This document shows positions 18,774 through 26,106 of a stretch of DNA of 35,004 bases, in pieces (within the stretch, counting starts at the first letter, position 1; the number at the start of each line of letters is the position of its first letter). A program made the position numbers and the translations under genes. A model generated the notes under the pieces. That model was not told the origin of the DNA, made no database searches, and saw nothing but the letters and a program-made list of their open reading frames with translations. Source of the stretch: a bacterium (GTDB taxonomy: Bacteria > ARS69); assembly GCA_025774805.1 (NCBI GenBank), contig JALGZR010000048.1:1-35004 (forward strand), written 5' to 3'.

Positions 18774-18848
18774 TCCTCGGTAGCTCAATGGTAGAGCATG
18801 CGGCTGTTAACCGCAGGGTTGTAGGTTCGAGTCCTACCCGGGGAGCCA
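18774..18848 (+). tRNA. tRNA-Asn (anticodon GTT), CCA encoded
   Basis: A 75-base gene folding as a full cloverleaf: acceptor TCCTCGG / CCGGGGA (with two T-G wobbles), D stem GCTC/GAGC, anticodon stem TGCGG/CCGCA with loop CTGTTAA (anticodon GTT), T stem GTAGG/CCTAC with loop TTCGAGT, discriminator G and genomic CCA. The sequence TTAACCGCAGGGTTGTAGGTT... is typical of bacterial tRNA-Asn. It stands alone, 85 bases after the sensor kinase. A bulged hairpin (GGGC(T)CCCCT / AGGGGCCC, 18742-18761) without a T-run precedes it. Confidence 0.96.
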
Positions 18849-18919
18849 GCTTCCCAAGAGAGTGCCCTGCTACGGGGTACCGTCCCGCCTCGAGGGGAAC
18901 CCCCGCGACGAAGAGGACG

Positions 18920-18940
18920 GGCGCGGCTTTGCCGCTACCG
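18920..18940 (+). repeat. Copy of a 21-base hairpin motif also at 31154-31174
   Basis: GGCGCGGCTTTGCCGCTACC-G here, and on the minus strand at 31174-31154 the same with two changes (TTC for TTT, GCC for ACC). Each contains GCGGC/GCCGC with a three-base loop. This copy is in the 178-base spacer between the tRNA and the convergent propeller frame, in which nothing else was recognised. Confidence 0.45.
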
Positions 18941-19026
18941 CCGCAGAGACCGGCCCAGTATCCGGGCTGGAAACGTCCAGAAACGTGAGGAGCCGCGGTC
19001 GGCTTTCGATCGGCCCGGCCTCCGCC

Positions 19027-20022
19027 TCAGCGCCGGATCGCGGAGACCATTCCGTCCTGGTTGCCCACGTAGAGCACGTCGTCCGCGAGGCGAATGCCGC
19101 GAATGACACCCTCGAGCCGAGTGGATCGCATGAGCCGTCCATCCGCCATCCCGTGCTCGAAAATCTCCCCCCGGTTGTTCCCGAGGAAGATCCGATCCCC
19201 GTAGACGTAAGGTCGAGGCGTGCTCCAGGAGGTACCCTCCGGAGACTTCAGCGTCCAGGCAATGTGGGACAGGGAGGAGTCCACGCACATGAGCTCCGAG
19301 CTTCGGTAGATCCAGTCGGTGCCCACGAGCAGTCTGCCATCCACCTCGACGATCGCCGCCGAGGGCTCTTTGCCCAGGTTCAGCTGACTCCGGACCGAGC
19401 CGTCCTCCGCATCGAGCAGGTGGAGGAGGCCGTTCACGGTGCCCATCACGATGCCGCTCTCGAGAGCGCATACCGAGGTGCGAATCGGCGCACCCAGAGG
19501 GGTCTTCCACAGCGGCGCGCCGTCCTCCGCCTTCCAGGCGTAGGCGGTGCCATCCAATCCACCGAAGAAGACGACTCCGTGCGCGATCGCGGGAGTTCCG
19601 TTGAGAGTCCACCGCTCCCCTTGATAGCCGCTCTGCCGGCTCCAGATCAGGCTCCCGTCGTCGACGCGGATGCACAGGAGCTCATCCGCAAGGGTGGTCG
19701 CGTACACCCGCCCCTCCGACAACTGGATGTCCGTGGCGACGCCGAGAGCCCCGACGGGTCGGGACGGTGCCGGCGCGGTCCAGCGCAAGGCGCCCGACGC
19801 CCACTCGAAGGCATAGATGCCATCCTCGTTCGGACCATCGGTTCCGATCAGAAACAGCTCGCCCGTGACGAGGGGGTCGCCGTGGAAGCTCGCGGGAAGG
19901 CTGTCGCCGGTGGTCGTGCGCTCCCAGACGACGTGTCCGGTCTCTCGGTCCAGGGCTCGAATCCGGCTGTTGCAGGATCCGATGAGAAGCAGGTCTCCCG
20001 CGACCGCGGGGGTCGAGAAGAC
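19027..20022 (-). CDS. PQQ-like beta-propeller, continuing the ACR3 frame after an in-frame TGA
   Basis: Read in the same frame as the ACR3 gene and directly after its TGA (20023-20025), this stretch encodes ~331 residues with no further stop until TGA 19027-19029. It opens VFSTPAVAGDLLLIGS and has about seven repeats of the type 'v-y-l-G-t-x-d-G-x-l-x-A-l-D-x-x-t-G-x-x-x-W': RIRALDRETGHVVWE, GGLDGTAYAWKAEDGAPLWK, GTVNGLLHLLDAEDGSV, GNNRGEIFEHGMADG, and last VLYVGNQDGMVSAIRR. The final blade lacks its closing W-strand; [10 protein letters not shown], encoded just before the TGA, would supply it. No ribosome-binding site with a start codon is seen after the TGA, and the first alternative start (TTG 19788) is in the middle of a blade. 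So this is either the second half of a readthrough/recoded fusion or a remnant made by a nonsense mutation. Such propellers often act in the periplasm; a ligand cannot be named. Confidence 0.8.
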   Translation of the reverse strand, partial: VFSTPAVAGDLLLIGSCNSRIRALDRETGHVVWERTTTGDSLPASFHGDPLVTGELFLIGTDGPNEDGIYAFEWASGALRWTAPAPSRPVGALGVATDIQLSEGRVYATTLADELLCIRVDDGSLIWSRQSGYQGERWTLNGTPAIAHGVVFFGGLDGTAYAWKAEDGAPLWKTPLGAPIRTSVCALESGIVMGTVNGLLHLLDAEDGSVRSQLNLGKEPSAAIVEVDGRLLVGTDWIYRSSELMCVDSSLSHIAWTLKSPEGTSWSTPRPYVYGDRIFLGNNRGEIFEHGMADGRLMRSTRLEGVIRGIRLADDVLYVGNQDGMVSAIRR

Positions 20023-20025
20023 TCA
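19993..20025 (-). other. In-frame TGA with SECIS-like hairpin
   Basis: On the minus strand TGA (20025-20023) is followed, after 12 bases, by CCCGC / GCGGG (20010-20006 and 20001-19997) with apical loop GGTC; the loop begins after 17 bases. Outer GTCT (directly after the TGA) can pair with AGAC (19996-19993). Bacterial SECIS elements have a short stem with G-G-U in the apical loop 16-37 bases after UGA; E. coli fdhF has GGUCU at 18 bases. The match is suggestive only, because GC-rich coding DNA forms many small hairpins. Confidence 0.35.
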
Positions 20026-21318
20026 CCCCTCCGTGTCGAACTGCCAGAGGATGTCGGGTTCGACCGGGGGTTCGGCGTCGGCCGCGGATGCGCTCGCGGA
20101 GAATCCGACCGCCAGAGTCGCGGCACACGACAGGGCCGCCGGGAAACCCCGGCGCGTTCGCAGGCAGACGCGAACGAGCATCAGCATCACCGGCACTTCG
20201 ATGAGCACGCCCACCACGGTGGCGAGGGCCGCTCCGGATGAGAGCCCGAAGAGCATGACGGCGGTGGCGATCGCGACCTCGAAATGGTTCGAGGCGCCGA
20301 TCAGGGCGGACGGAGCGGCGTCCCGGTACGAGAGACGAAGCCATCGGGCGAGTCCGTAGGCGAGGGAGAAGATCAGCACCGTCTGGAGAAAGAGGGGCAC
20401 CGCGATCCAGAGGATGGTCATCGGGTTCGAGAGGATGACCTCGCCCTTGAAGGAGAAGAGAAGGATCAAGGTGAGGAGGAGCGCACCGATGGTCACGGGC
20501 GTGAGGAGATGGAGGAACTTCTCCCGAAACCACGTCTCTCCTCGGGCGGCGACGATCCATCGGCGGGACAGGTAACCCGCGACGAGTGGAAGGGCGACGT
20601 AGATCGAGATGGACATCAGAAGCGCCTGCCAGGGAACGGGGAGGCGGCCGACTCCGAGGAGAAACCCGCCCAGCGGTCCGTAGAGGACGAGCATGGTGAG
20701 CGAGTTGATGGCGACCATGACCAGCGTGTGGCCGTCGTTCCCCCGGGCGAGGTAGCCCCAGACCAAGACCATGGCGGTGCAGGGGGCGATCCCGAGCAGG
20801 ATGCAACCGGCGAGGTAGCTTCGCCAGAGCGGAACCTCGAGCATCTTGATGCTGTCACGGAGGACCACCGTTCCGGATCCGTAGGCGGCTCCCACCGGGA
20901 GGTCGAGTCCGAGCGGCATCTTGACGTGGTCGACCGCCTCCGGGCCGATGAACCTCAGGAAGAAGAAGCCCAGAAACAGGAGGCTGATGGCGTACATCGT
21001 GAACGGCTTGACGCCCCAGTTCACGAAGAGGGTGAGCCCCACCGGCCGGATACTCCGACCCGCTCGAAGAACCTCGGCGAAGTCGATCTTCACCATGATG
21101 GGGTACATCATGAAGAAGAGACAGATCGCGATCGGAAGGGACACCACCGGTGCGCCGTCGACGGTCAGCGCCATGCCGTCGAGCGTCCGGGCGATCTCCG
21201 GCGCGATCTTTCCCAGGAGGATTCCGCCCGCGATGCAGAGAAGGACCCAGACGGTCAGAAAGCGCTCAAAGAAGCCGAGCCCTCGGGGCTGGCGCGTGAC
21301 GTGGGCTTCACTCGCCAT
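20023..21318 (-). CDS. acr3: ACR3-family arsenite efflux transporter, with extra C-terminal segment
   Basis: A protein of 431 residues up to the TGA. Ten transmembrane segments span ~18-385. The family motifs are present: [24 protein letters not shown] (conserved Cys C180) and [22 protein letters not shown] (conserved Glu E347), then [17 protein letters not shown], where ordinary ACR3 proteins end. Here the frame continues through [26 protein letters not shown], which resembles a signal peptide or an 11th membrane helix, and [10 protein letters not shown], a propeller strand, before TGA. The loop before the Cys helix ([20 protein letters not shown]..., ~130-165) is longer than I recall for typical ACR3. 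ACR3 exports As(III) using the proton gradient. ATG 21318 lies three bases after the arsC stop, so the two form an operon. Confidence 0.93.
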   Translation of the reverse strand: MASEAHVTRQPRGLGFFERFLTVWVLLCIAGGILLGKIAPEIARTLDGMALTVDGAPVVSLPIAICLFFMMYPIMVKIDFAEVLRAGRSIRPVGLTLFVNWGVKPFTMYAISLLFLGFFFLRFIGPEAVDHVKMPLGLDLPVGAAYGSGTVVLRDSIKMLEVPLWRSYLAGCILLGIAPCTAMVLVWGYLARGNDGHTLVMVAINSLTMLVLYGPLGGFLLGVGRLPVPWQALLMSISIYVALPLVAGYLSRRWIVAARGETWFREKFLHLLTPVTIGALLLTLILLFSFKGEVILSNPMTILWIAVPLFLQTVLIFSLAYGLARWLRLSYRDAAPSALIGASNHFEVAIATAVMLFGLSSGAALATVVGVLIEVPVMLMLVRVCLRTRRGFPAALSCAATLAVGFSASASAADAEPPVEPDILWQFDTEG

Positions 21319-21321
21319 GGC

Positions 21322-21786
21322 CTAGGTCTCCGCATCCCGAAGAGAGCAGGGGAGGGTCTCGACGAACGCTCGGATCTCGTCCCGAACTCGGCGGTAGGGG
21401 GCCAGAGCCTCCTCTTCGGTGGAGGCCCCTCGGGCCAGGAGGGGTGGGTCATCGAAGCTCCGATGGACCGTCCGGGCTGCTCCCGGGAAGACCGGGCAGG
21501 ACTCGCGGGCACGGTCACAGACGGTCACGACGTAGTCGAAGCACACGTGCCGGAGGTCGTCGACGTGCTTGGAGCGCTGCTCGGAGATGTCCACTCCGGC
21601 CTCCGCCATGACCTTCACGGCGCGACGATTCAGTCCGTGGGTCTCGACCCCCGCGGAAGAGGGCTCGATTCCATCGCTCTTGAGGGTCCGGGCCCAGCCC
21701 TCCGCCATCTGGCTTCGGCAGGAGTTCCCGGTGCAGAGAAAGAGCACCCGCAGCTTCGGCTCACGATCGCGCATAGCTCCTCTCAT
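21322..21786 (-). CDS. arsC: Arsenate reductase, thioredoxin-coupled (LMW-PTP fold)
   Basis: A 154-residue protein reducing As(V) to As(III) for export. The phosphatase-like loop CTGNSCRSQMAEGW holds nucleophile C18 with S25. The redox pair is C90 and C97 (VTVCDRARESCPVFPG), spaced seven apart as in the Staphylococcus type, and a late FDDPP motif gives the general acid Asp. The reduction cycle would use thioredoxin. The start is ATG 21786 or, with GAGGAG directly upstream, ATG 21774. It is the first gene of the arsC-acr3 operon. The 117 bases to the divergent kinase gene must hold both promoters; no ArsR gene is in the window. Confidence 0.95.
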   Translation of the reverse strand: MRGAMRDREPKLRVLFLCTGNSCRSQMAEGWARTLKSDGIEPSSAGVETHGLNRRAVKVMAEAGVDISEQRSKHVDDLRHVCFDYVVTVCDRARESCPVFPGAARTVHRSFDDPPLLARGASTEEEALAPYRRVRDEIRAFVETLPCSLRDAET

Positions 21787-21888
21787 AGGAGGCCGGGAGC
21801 TCAGGTGTCAAGAGCCGTTGCGACTCCCCTCCCCCACGACCCGGCCCGCCGGCGCCCCGTGCCGTCGAGCGGCCCCTTCCGCACGGTG

Positions 21889-21897
21889 TGCTATCTT
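21889..21897 (+). promoter_or_regulatory. Extended -10 promoter for the kinase gene (leaderless)
   Basis: TGCTATCTT matches an extended -10 (TGnTATNNT). Its expected start point, seven bases after the hexamer, falls on the A of ATG 21904. No Shine-Dalgarno precedes that ATG, so a leaderless mRNA fits. No good -35 is seen, as is usual for extended -10 promoters. Confidence 0.5.
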
Positions 21898-21903
21898 GTG
21901 CGG

Positions 21904-24900
21904 ATGACCGGCGAAGTGAATGAGACCCGCCCTCTGAGCTCCGGCGAGATTACCGCCCGAGTGCTGTCTCCCGGCGCCGTGCTGAGGAACCGCTACCGCC
22001 TCGAAGCCGAGCTCGGCCGTGGCGGCATGGGCATCGTCTACCGTGCCACGGATCTCGAGCTGAAGCGAGAGGTGGCGGTCAAGGTGCTGTCGGCCGCGTT
22101 CGCCGACGACTCCGCCCGCCTGCGCCTGCAACGGGAGGCCCGGGCCGCCGCGGCGCTCAACCACCCCCACATCGTGACCGTATACGACGTCGGCGAGGAC
22201 GAGGGGCTTCCCTTCTTCATCATGGAGCTCGTGCACGGACCCCGATTGAGCGAATCGCCGCCGCGGGATCTCGAGGAGGCGGTGAACGTCGCCCTCCAGA
22301 TCTGCGACGCGCTCGAGCACGCGCACGCGACGGGCATCGTGCATCGCGACCTGAAGCCGGAGAACGTCCTGTTTGCCGTCGAGGATGACTCGCGCAGCGT
22401 CAAGCTCGCCGACCTCGGCCTCGCCACGCCGGCCCGCGACGCCCGCATCACGGCCGCCGGATCGATCGTGGGCACGGCCGCCTACATGGCGCCCGAGCAG
22501 GCCCTCGGCCAGGCCCTCGACGGACGAGCGGACCTCTACGCCCTCGGCGTGCTCCTCTATGAGCTGTGCACCGGCCGCCTGCCGTTCATGGGAGACAACC
22601 CGCTGGCCATCATCTCTCAGCACGTTCACGCACCGCCCGTCCCCCCTCGCATCCTGCGCGCGGAAATCTCTCCGGCGCTGGAGGCGACGATCCTGCGCCT
22701 CCTCGAAAAAGACCCGGGGCGCCGATACGCGAGCGCCGCGGAGACGGCGAGAGCGCTGATGACGGCTCGGGCCGATCCGACGGCGGGTGCGGACGCCGAG
22801 GCCGGAGGGACGATTGCCCTCCTCGACGCGCTCTCCCGCGGCCGGCTCGTGGGGCGGGCGGAGGAGTTCCGGCAGACGCGAAGCCTCTGGCGCCGGGCGC
22901 TCGACGGCCAGGGCTGCTTCCTTCTCCTCAGCGGGGATCCCGGGGTGGGCAAGACGCGACTCGCCCGTGAGATCCTCATCCAGGCCGCTCTCGACGGGGC
23001 GGTGATGCTGACCGGTGCGTGCTACGAGTACGAGGCGACCACTCCCTATCTACCGTTCGTGGAGGCGTTCCGCGATTGGACCCGCACGCGGGAGGACGAC
23101 GCCGCCCTTCGCGAGGCACTGGGCGACACGGCTCCGGAGATCGCCAAGCTCGTGCCGGAGCTGTCCGCGCGCCTCGGGCCCTTTCCCGGGCGCGCGAAGC
23201 TGTCCCCTCACGAGGAGCGGCTCTATTTCTTCGACGCCATGGCCCGCGTGCTCCGCGCCCTCGCCGCCGGACGGGGACTCATCTACTACATCGATGACCT
23301 ACACTGGGCCGACAGCAGCACACTTTGGCTCCTCGGCCACCTCGTTCGCAGTCTCCGCGACGAGCCCGTTCTCTTCGTCAGTTCGTACCGGGAGATCGAG
23401 CTCGATCGGGCGCACCCCCTCTCCAAGGCCCTCGTCGAGTGGAACCGGGAGCGGCTGACGACGCGCCTCGTTCTCCGGCCCTTCGGGTTGGAGGAGACGC
23501 GGGCCCAGATGGCGGCCCTGCTCGGCGAGAGCATCTCGACCGAGCTCGCGGCGGCCGTCTACCGCGAGACGGAGGGGAACCCCTTCTTCGTGGAAGAGGT
23601 GGTGAAGGCCCTCATCGAGGAGGGCGCCTTCCACCGGGAACAGGGGCACTGGGAGCGGTGGGAGATCCCCGACCTGGTCATTCCTCAGAGTGTCAAGGCG
23701 GCCATCGGCAACCGTCTGGACCGCGTCAGCGAGGAGTGCAACGGAGTCCTGCGCGCCGCGGCCGTGCTCGGCAAGAACTTCGAGTTCGCCGAGCTGTCGC
23801 TCACCGCGGGGAGTCCCGGCGAGGATGCCCTGCTCGACGTCCTCGACGAGGCCGTCGCCGCGCAGCTTCTCACCGCGGACCGCGATGAGCGCTTCGCCTT
23901 CACTCACGACAAGATCCGGGAGGTCCTCTACGAGGAGCTCAATCCGATCCGGCGCCGGCGCCTGCACAAGCGCGCGGCCGAAGGGCTGCAGGCGTCGGAG
24001 GCCGTGGCGGTGGAGATCCTGGCCCATCACTTCATCGAGGCGGGGGACCACGAGCAGGGATTGCGCTACGCGAAGGAGGCGGCACGGGAGGCCGAGCGCG
24101 TGTTCGCCTACACGGAGGCCCTCGACGCCTACGGCCGTGCCGTCGAGTGCGCGGAGGCGCTGGAGCTCCGGGGAGAGCAGGCGGCGTTGGAGGAGGCGAT
24201 GGGTGACGCCTGCTTCGGCGGCGGGGAAATGATCGCCGCCCGCACCCACTACGAGCGGGCACTCGGTCTGGTCGACCACCCCGAAGCGAGGACCCGGCTC
24301 CTCTGCCGAGCGGGGAGTGCCTGCGTGCCCACCGGGGATCCCGTCGGGCTCGACTACGTCCGGGAGGCCCTCGCCACTCTCGATGCCGAGACCCATCCGG
24401 CGGACACGGCCTTGGCGCTGGCCATCGAGGCCCGGTTCCACCACCTCGCCGGCCAACATCGGCGGGCCATCGACATGCTGGAGCGGGCCGCGGAGCTGCT
24501 CGAACCGGAGGTCGACGCCGCGCCCGGCGTCACGGACGTCCACAGCATGCTCACGGAAGTCTACGCCTACCTCTCCGGCGCGCACCAGCATCTCGGCCGG
24601 TACGAGGATGCCAACCGCTGGGCGCGAAAACTCCTCGCGTTCGGGGAGGAATACGACGCGCTGATGGCCCAGGCCATCGCCTACGAGTTCCTCGGAGAGA
24701 ACTGCACCGGAACCGGCGAGTGGGAGAGGGGGCTCGAGCACGCGGCCAAGGAACGGGAGATCGCCGAGCGCATGCGCTCTCGGGAGCGATTGAGCTGGGC
24801 CTGCTTCGTCGAGTCCATGTGCGCCGCCGGCCACGGGGATCTCGATCGCGGGGAGCGGGCCACGGAGGAAGCCATTCGGCTCTCGGAGGCGATCGGGGAG

Positions 24901-25317
24901 AAGCGGCTCCACGCTCTTTTGACCGGCCGGAGACCCTGGTTTCTCGTTCAACGGGGCCGGAACGAGGACGCGCTCGCCGCGAGCGCGTCCGCCATCGAGG
25001 AGGCCGATGCGCTCGGCCTCTACTTCATGCGGTCCGAGGCCCGCCGAATCGCCGCCGACGTGCACTTCCGGCGCGGAGATTACGATCGAGCACTGGAGTT
25101 CGTCGGGGAGGTGCTCGCCCTCAGCGAGGGGAAGGAGTCGCGGTCCGGCCGACTCCTGATCGGGCCCCTCCACGTGGAGACTCTCCTGGCCGCGGGCCGC
25201 GCGGCCGAGGCCCGCGAACAGGTCGAGATCTTCGCGGACCTCGTCGCCGAATGCCAGTCCCCCTTGTACGACAGGGAAGTCGCGCGGCTTCGGGCCCTCG
25301 CGGCCGAGGCCGAGTAG
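21904..25317 (+). CDS. Serine/threonine protein kinase - AAA/ATPase - TPR regulator
   Basis: A 1137-residue protein. The kinase domain at ~31-300 has GRGGMG (38-43), K60 (VAVKVL), HRDLKPEN with catalytic D149, DLG in place of DFG (D170), and GTAAYMAPEQ. Residues ~318-600 are an AAA-type ATPase of the adenylyl-cyclase/MalT kind (AAA_16): VGRAEEF, Walker A GDPGVGKT (K350) and Walker B LIYYIDDLHWAD (D464/D465). The rest, ~690-1137, is helical repeat sequence with TPR-like units (ALDAYGRAVECAEAL, AIDMLERAAELLEP, ALEFVGEVLALSEG). No transmembrane helix is seen, so it is probably a cytosolic hub. Such architectures occur in signalling-rich phyla; the substrate is unknown. ATG 21904 is chosen from the promoter; the same frame is open leftwards to 20284 but only antisense to arsC-acr3. 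It is transcribed divergently from arsC. Confidence 0.92.
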   Translation: MTGEVNETRPLSSGEITARVLSPGAVLRNRYRLEAELGRGGMGIVYRATDLELKREVAVKVLSAAFADDSARLRLQREARAAAALNHPHIVTVYDVGEDEGLPFFIMELVHGPRLSESPPRDLEEAVNVALQICDALEHAHATGIVHRDLKPENVLFAVEDDSRSVKLADLGLATPARDARITAAGSIVGTAAYMAPEQALGQALDGRADLYALGVLLYELCTGRLPFMGDNPLAIISQHVHAPPVPPRILRAEISPALEATILRLLEKDPGRRYASAAETARALMTARADPTAGADAEAGGTIALLDALSRGRLVGRAEEFRQTRSLWRRALDGQGCFLLLSGDPGVGKTRLAREILIQAALDGAVMLTGACYEYEATTPYLPFVEAFRDWTRTREDDAALREALGDTAPEIAKLVPELSARLGPFPGRAKLSPHEERLYFFDAMARVLRALAAGRGLIYYIDDLHWADSSTLWLLGHLVRSLRDEPVLFVSSYREIELDRAHPLSKALVEWNRERLTTRLVLRPFGLEETRAQMAALLGESISTELAAAVYRETEGNPFFVEEVVKALIEEGAFHREQGHWERWEIPDLVIPQSVKAAIGNRLDRVSEECNGVLRAAAVLGKNFEFAELSLTAGSPGEDALLDVLDEAVAAQLLTADRDERFAFTHDKIREVLYEELNPIRRRRLHKRAAEGLQASEAVAVEILAHHFIEAGDHEQGLRYAKEAAREAERVFAYTEALDAYGRAVECAEALELRGEQAALEEAMGDACFGGGEMIAARTHYERALGLVDHPEARTRLLCRAGSACVPTGDPVGLDYVREALATLDAETHPADTALALAIEARFHHLAGQHRRAIDMLERAAELLEPEVDAAPGVTDVHSMLTEVYAYLSGAHQHLGRYEDANRWARKLLAFGEEYDALMAQAIAYEFLGENCTGTGEWERGLEHAAKEREIAERMRSRERLSWACFVESMCAAGHGDLDRGERATEEAIRLSEAIGEKRLHALLTGRRPWFLVQRGRNEDALAASASAIEEADALGLYFMRSEARRIAADVHFRRGDYDRALEFVGEVLALSEGKESRSGRLLIGPLHVETLLAAGRAAEAREQVEIFADLVAECQSPLYDREVARLRALAAEAE

Positions 25318-25336
25318 GACTCCCCTCCTGCGGGCA

Positions 25337-25366
25337 TTGACCGTGCCGGAGCACCGACAGTAGTCT
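25337..25366 (+). promoter_or_regulatory. Possible upstream promoter of the cold-shock gene
   Basis: TTGACC (25337-25342), an 18-base spacer, and TAGTCT (25361-25366). The same -10 variant and spacing occur in front of the beta-helix gene (27712-27741, minus strand), which lends some weight. It would give a 5' leader of about 310 bases. Confidence 0.35.
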
Positions 25367-25428
25367 CCCACCCGGCCGGCGCCTGACCCGGTCCTTGTCC
25401 GCGGGTGGCGGACGGCGGCCGGGGGTCC

Positions 25429-25457
25429 TTGACGCCCCGGCCCTGCTGATGTAGGTA
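25429..25457 (+). promoter_or_regulatory. Possible proximal promoter of the cold-shock gene
   Basis: TTGACG (25429-25434), a 17-base spacer and TAGGTA (25452-25457). The -35 is near perfect and the -10 is weak. Start would be near 25464, giving a leader of about 220 bases that begins with the inverted repeat at 25476. Long structured leaders are usual for cold-shock genes. Confidence 0.4.
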
Positions 25458-25475
25458 AGAGGGGCTCATTTCGCT

Positions 25476-25513
25476 CTGCGTGCGCCCTCGCATCGACGGG
25501 AGGGCGCACGCAG
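25476..25513 (+). repeat. Perfect 14-bp inverted repeat in the 367-base kinase-csp spacer
   Basis: CTGCGTGCGCCCTC and its exact complement GAGGGCGCACGCAG, separated by 10 bases. No T-run follows in either direction. The spacer 25318-25684 holds otherwise only the two candidate promoters and the GAGGAG ribosome-binding site (25671-25676). The repeat is either a T-less terminator for the kinase gene, a structured 5' leader of the cold-shock mRNA, or a protein-binding dyad. Confidence 0.75.
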
Positions 25514-25684
25514 CGTGTTGCCCCGGAACGCGGGGGCGGAGCGCCACGTTTCGGCGCGCCCGATGGCTGGGAGCGCCACCGACGCGGGCGGTTTCCCGCG
25601 AACACGAGTAGTCGTAGTGCGGCAGTACCGGTAAGTACGGCATGTCCGGACGCGACCATTCGAAAACCCTGAGGAGCACCGGGC

Positions 25685-25852
25685 ATGCGAACGACCGGTA
25701 GCGTGAAATGGTTCAACGACGATAAGGGCTTCGGCTTCATCTCCCGTGAGGATGGCGAGAAGGACGTCTTCGTCCACCACTCGGCGATGTTCGACGTCGT
25801 GCAGGGCACGAAGGGGCCGGCGGCGGAGAACGTGGTCAAGGTCGAGGCGTAA
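25685..25852 (+). CDS. CspA-family cold-shock protein, internally shortened
   Basis: A 55-residue protein: [20 protein letters not shown], then [14 protein letters not shown], then [21 protein letters not shown]. Both RNA-binding motifs (KGFGFI and [11 protein letters not shown]1/RNP2) are intact and the end matches CspA proteins. A normal family member is 65-70 residues; the segment after HHSA, usually IQGxGFxxLxEGQxVE, is missing, so ~16 residues (the loop after beta-3 and the start of beta-4) are absent in frame. GAGGAG (25671-25676) lies eight bases before the ATG. It may be a functional mini-CSD, or a decayed or misassembled copy. Cold-shock proteins bind single-stranded RNA/DNA as chaperones. 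Confidence 0.85.
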   Translation: MRTTGSVKWFNDDKGFGFISREDGEKDVFVHHSAMFDVVQGTKGPAAENVVKVEA

Positions 25853-25920
25853 CGCCGAGGCCGGACTTCGGCGCCGTGACCGGTGGGGAACGGCCCGGTC
25901 GCGGAGGGTGACCCTAATAA

Positions 25921-25940
25921 CGGACCGCCCCCGCGGTCCG
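25921..25940 (+). terminator. Possible terminator hairpin after the cold-shock gene
   Basis: CGGACCGC / GCGGTCCG (8 bp, loop CCCC) 68 bases after the stop. No T-run follows, so efficiency as an intrinsic terminator is doubtful. Nothing else was recognised between 25853 and 26038. Confidence 0.4.
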
Positions 25941-26036
25941 CTGGCAGGTCCGGCGACCCGGGACCGACGGCCGTACCGAGCCCGAATCGACGGGAAACAG
26001 GCCGGAGACGAAGGCCTCAAAGAAAGCGCCTGCAAG

Positions 26037-26070
26037 AAAGGGGGGTCGCTCCGATCGGGGCGACCCCCCT
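26037..26070 (-). terminator. Intrinsic terminator of the beta-helix gene
   Basis: An 11-bp perfect stem (AGGGGGGTCGC / GCGACCCCCCT, loop of 10 bases) 36 bases after the minus-strand stop codon. In the minus orientation it is followed by TTTCTT, as expected for a rho-independent terminator. It may also block transcription from the convergent cold-shock gene. Confidence 0.7.
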
Positions 26071-26106
26071 CCCGATTCCGACCTGTCCCTTCCGCCCTCC
26101 TCCCTC

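Noticed and set aside
20023-20025. Genome-wide reassignment of TGA as a sense codon
   Set aside because: TGA is the ordinary stop of rplC, rplD, rplR, rpsE, rplO, adk and others in this window, and the propeller frame itself ends in TGA.
18862-20241. Plus-strand open frame of 459 codons
   Set aside because: Antisense to the propeller, whose repeats are unmistakable; its own sequence has no family features.
20284-21903. Upstream in-frame extension of the kinase gene by 540 codons
   Set aside because: It lies antisense to arsC and acr3, is a charged low-complexity sequence typical of GC-rich shadows, and a promoter points to ATG 21904.
23299-25839. Minus-strand open frame of 846 codons
   Set aside because: Antisense to the kinase-ATPase-TPR gene and the cold-shock gene; no motif found.
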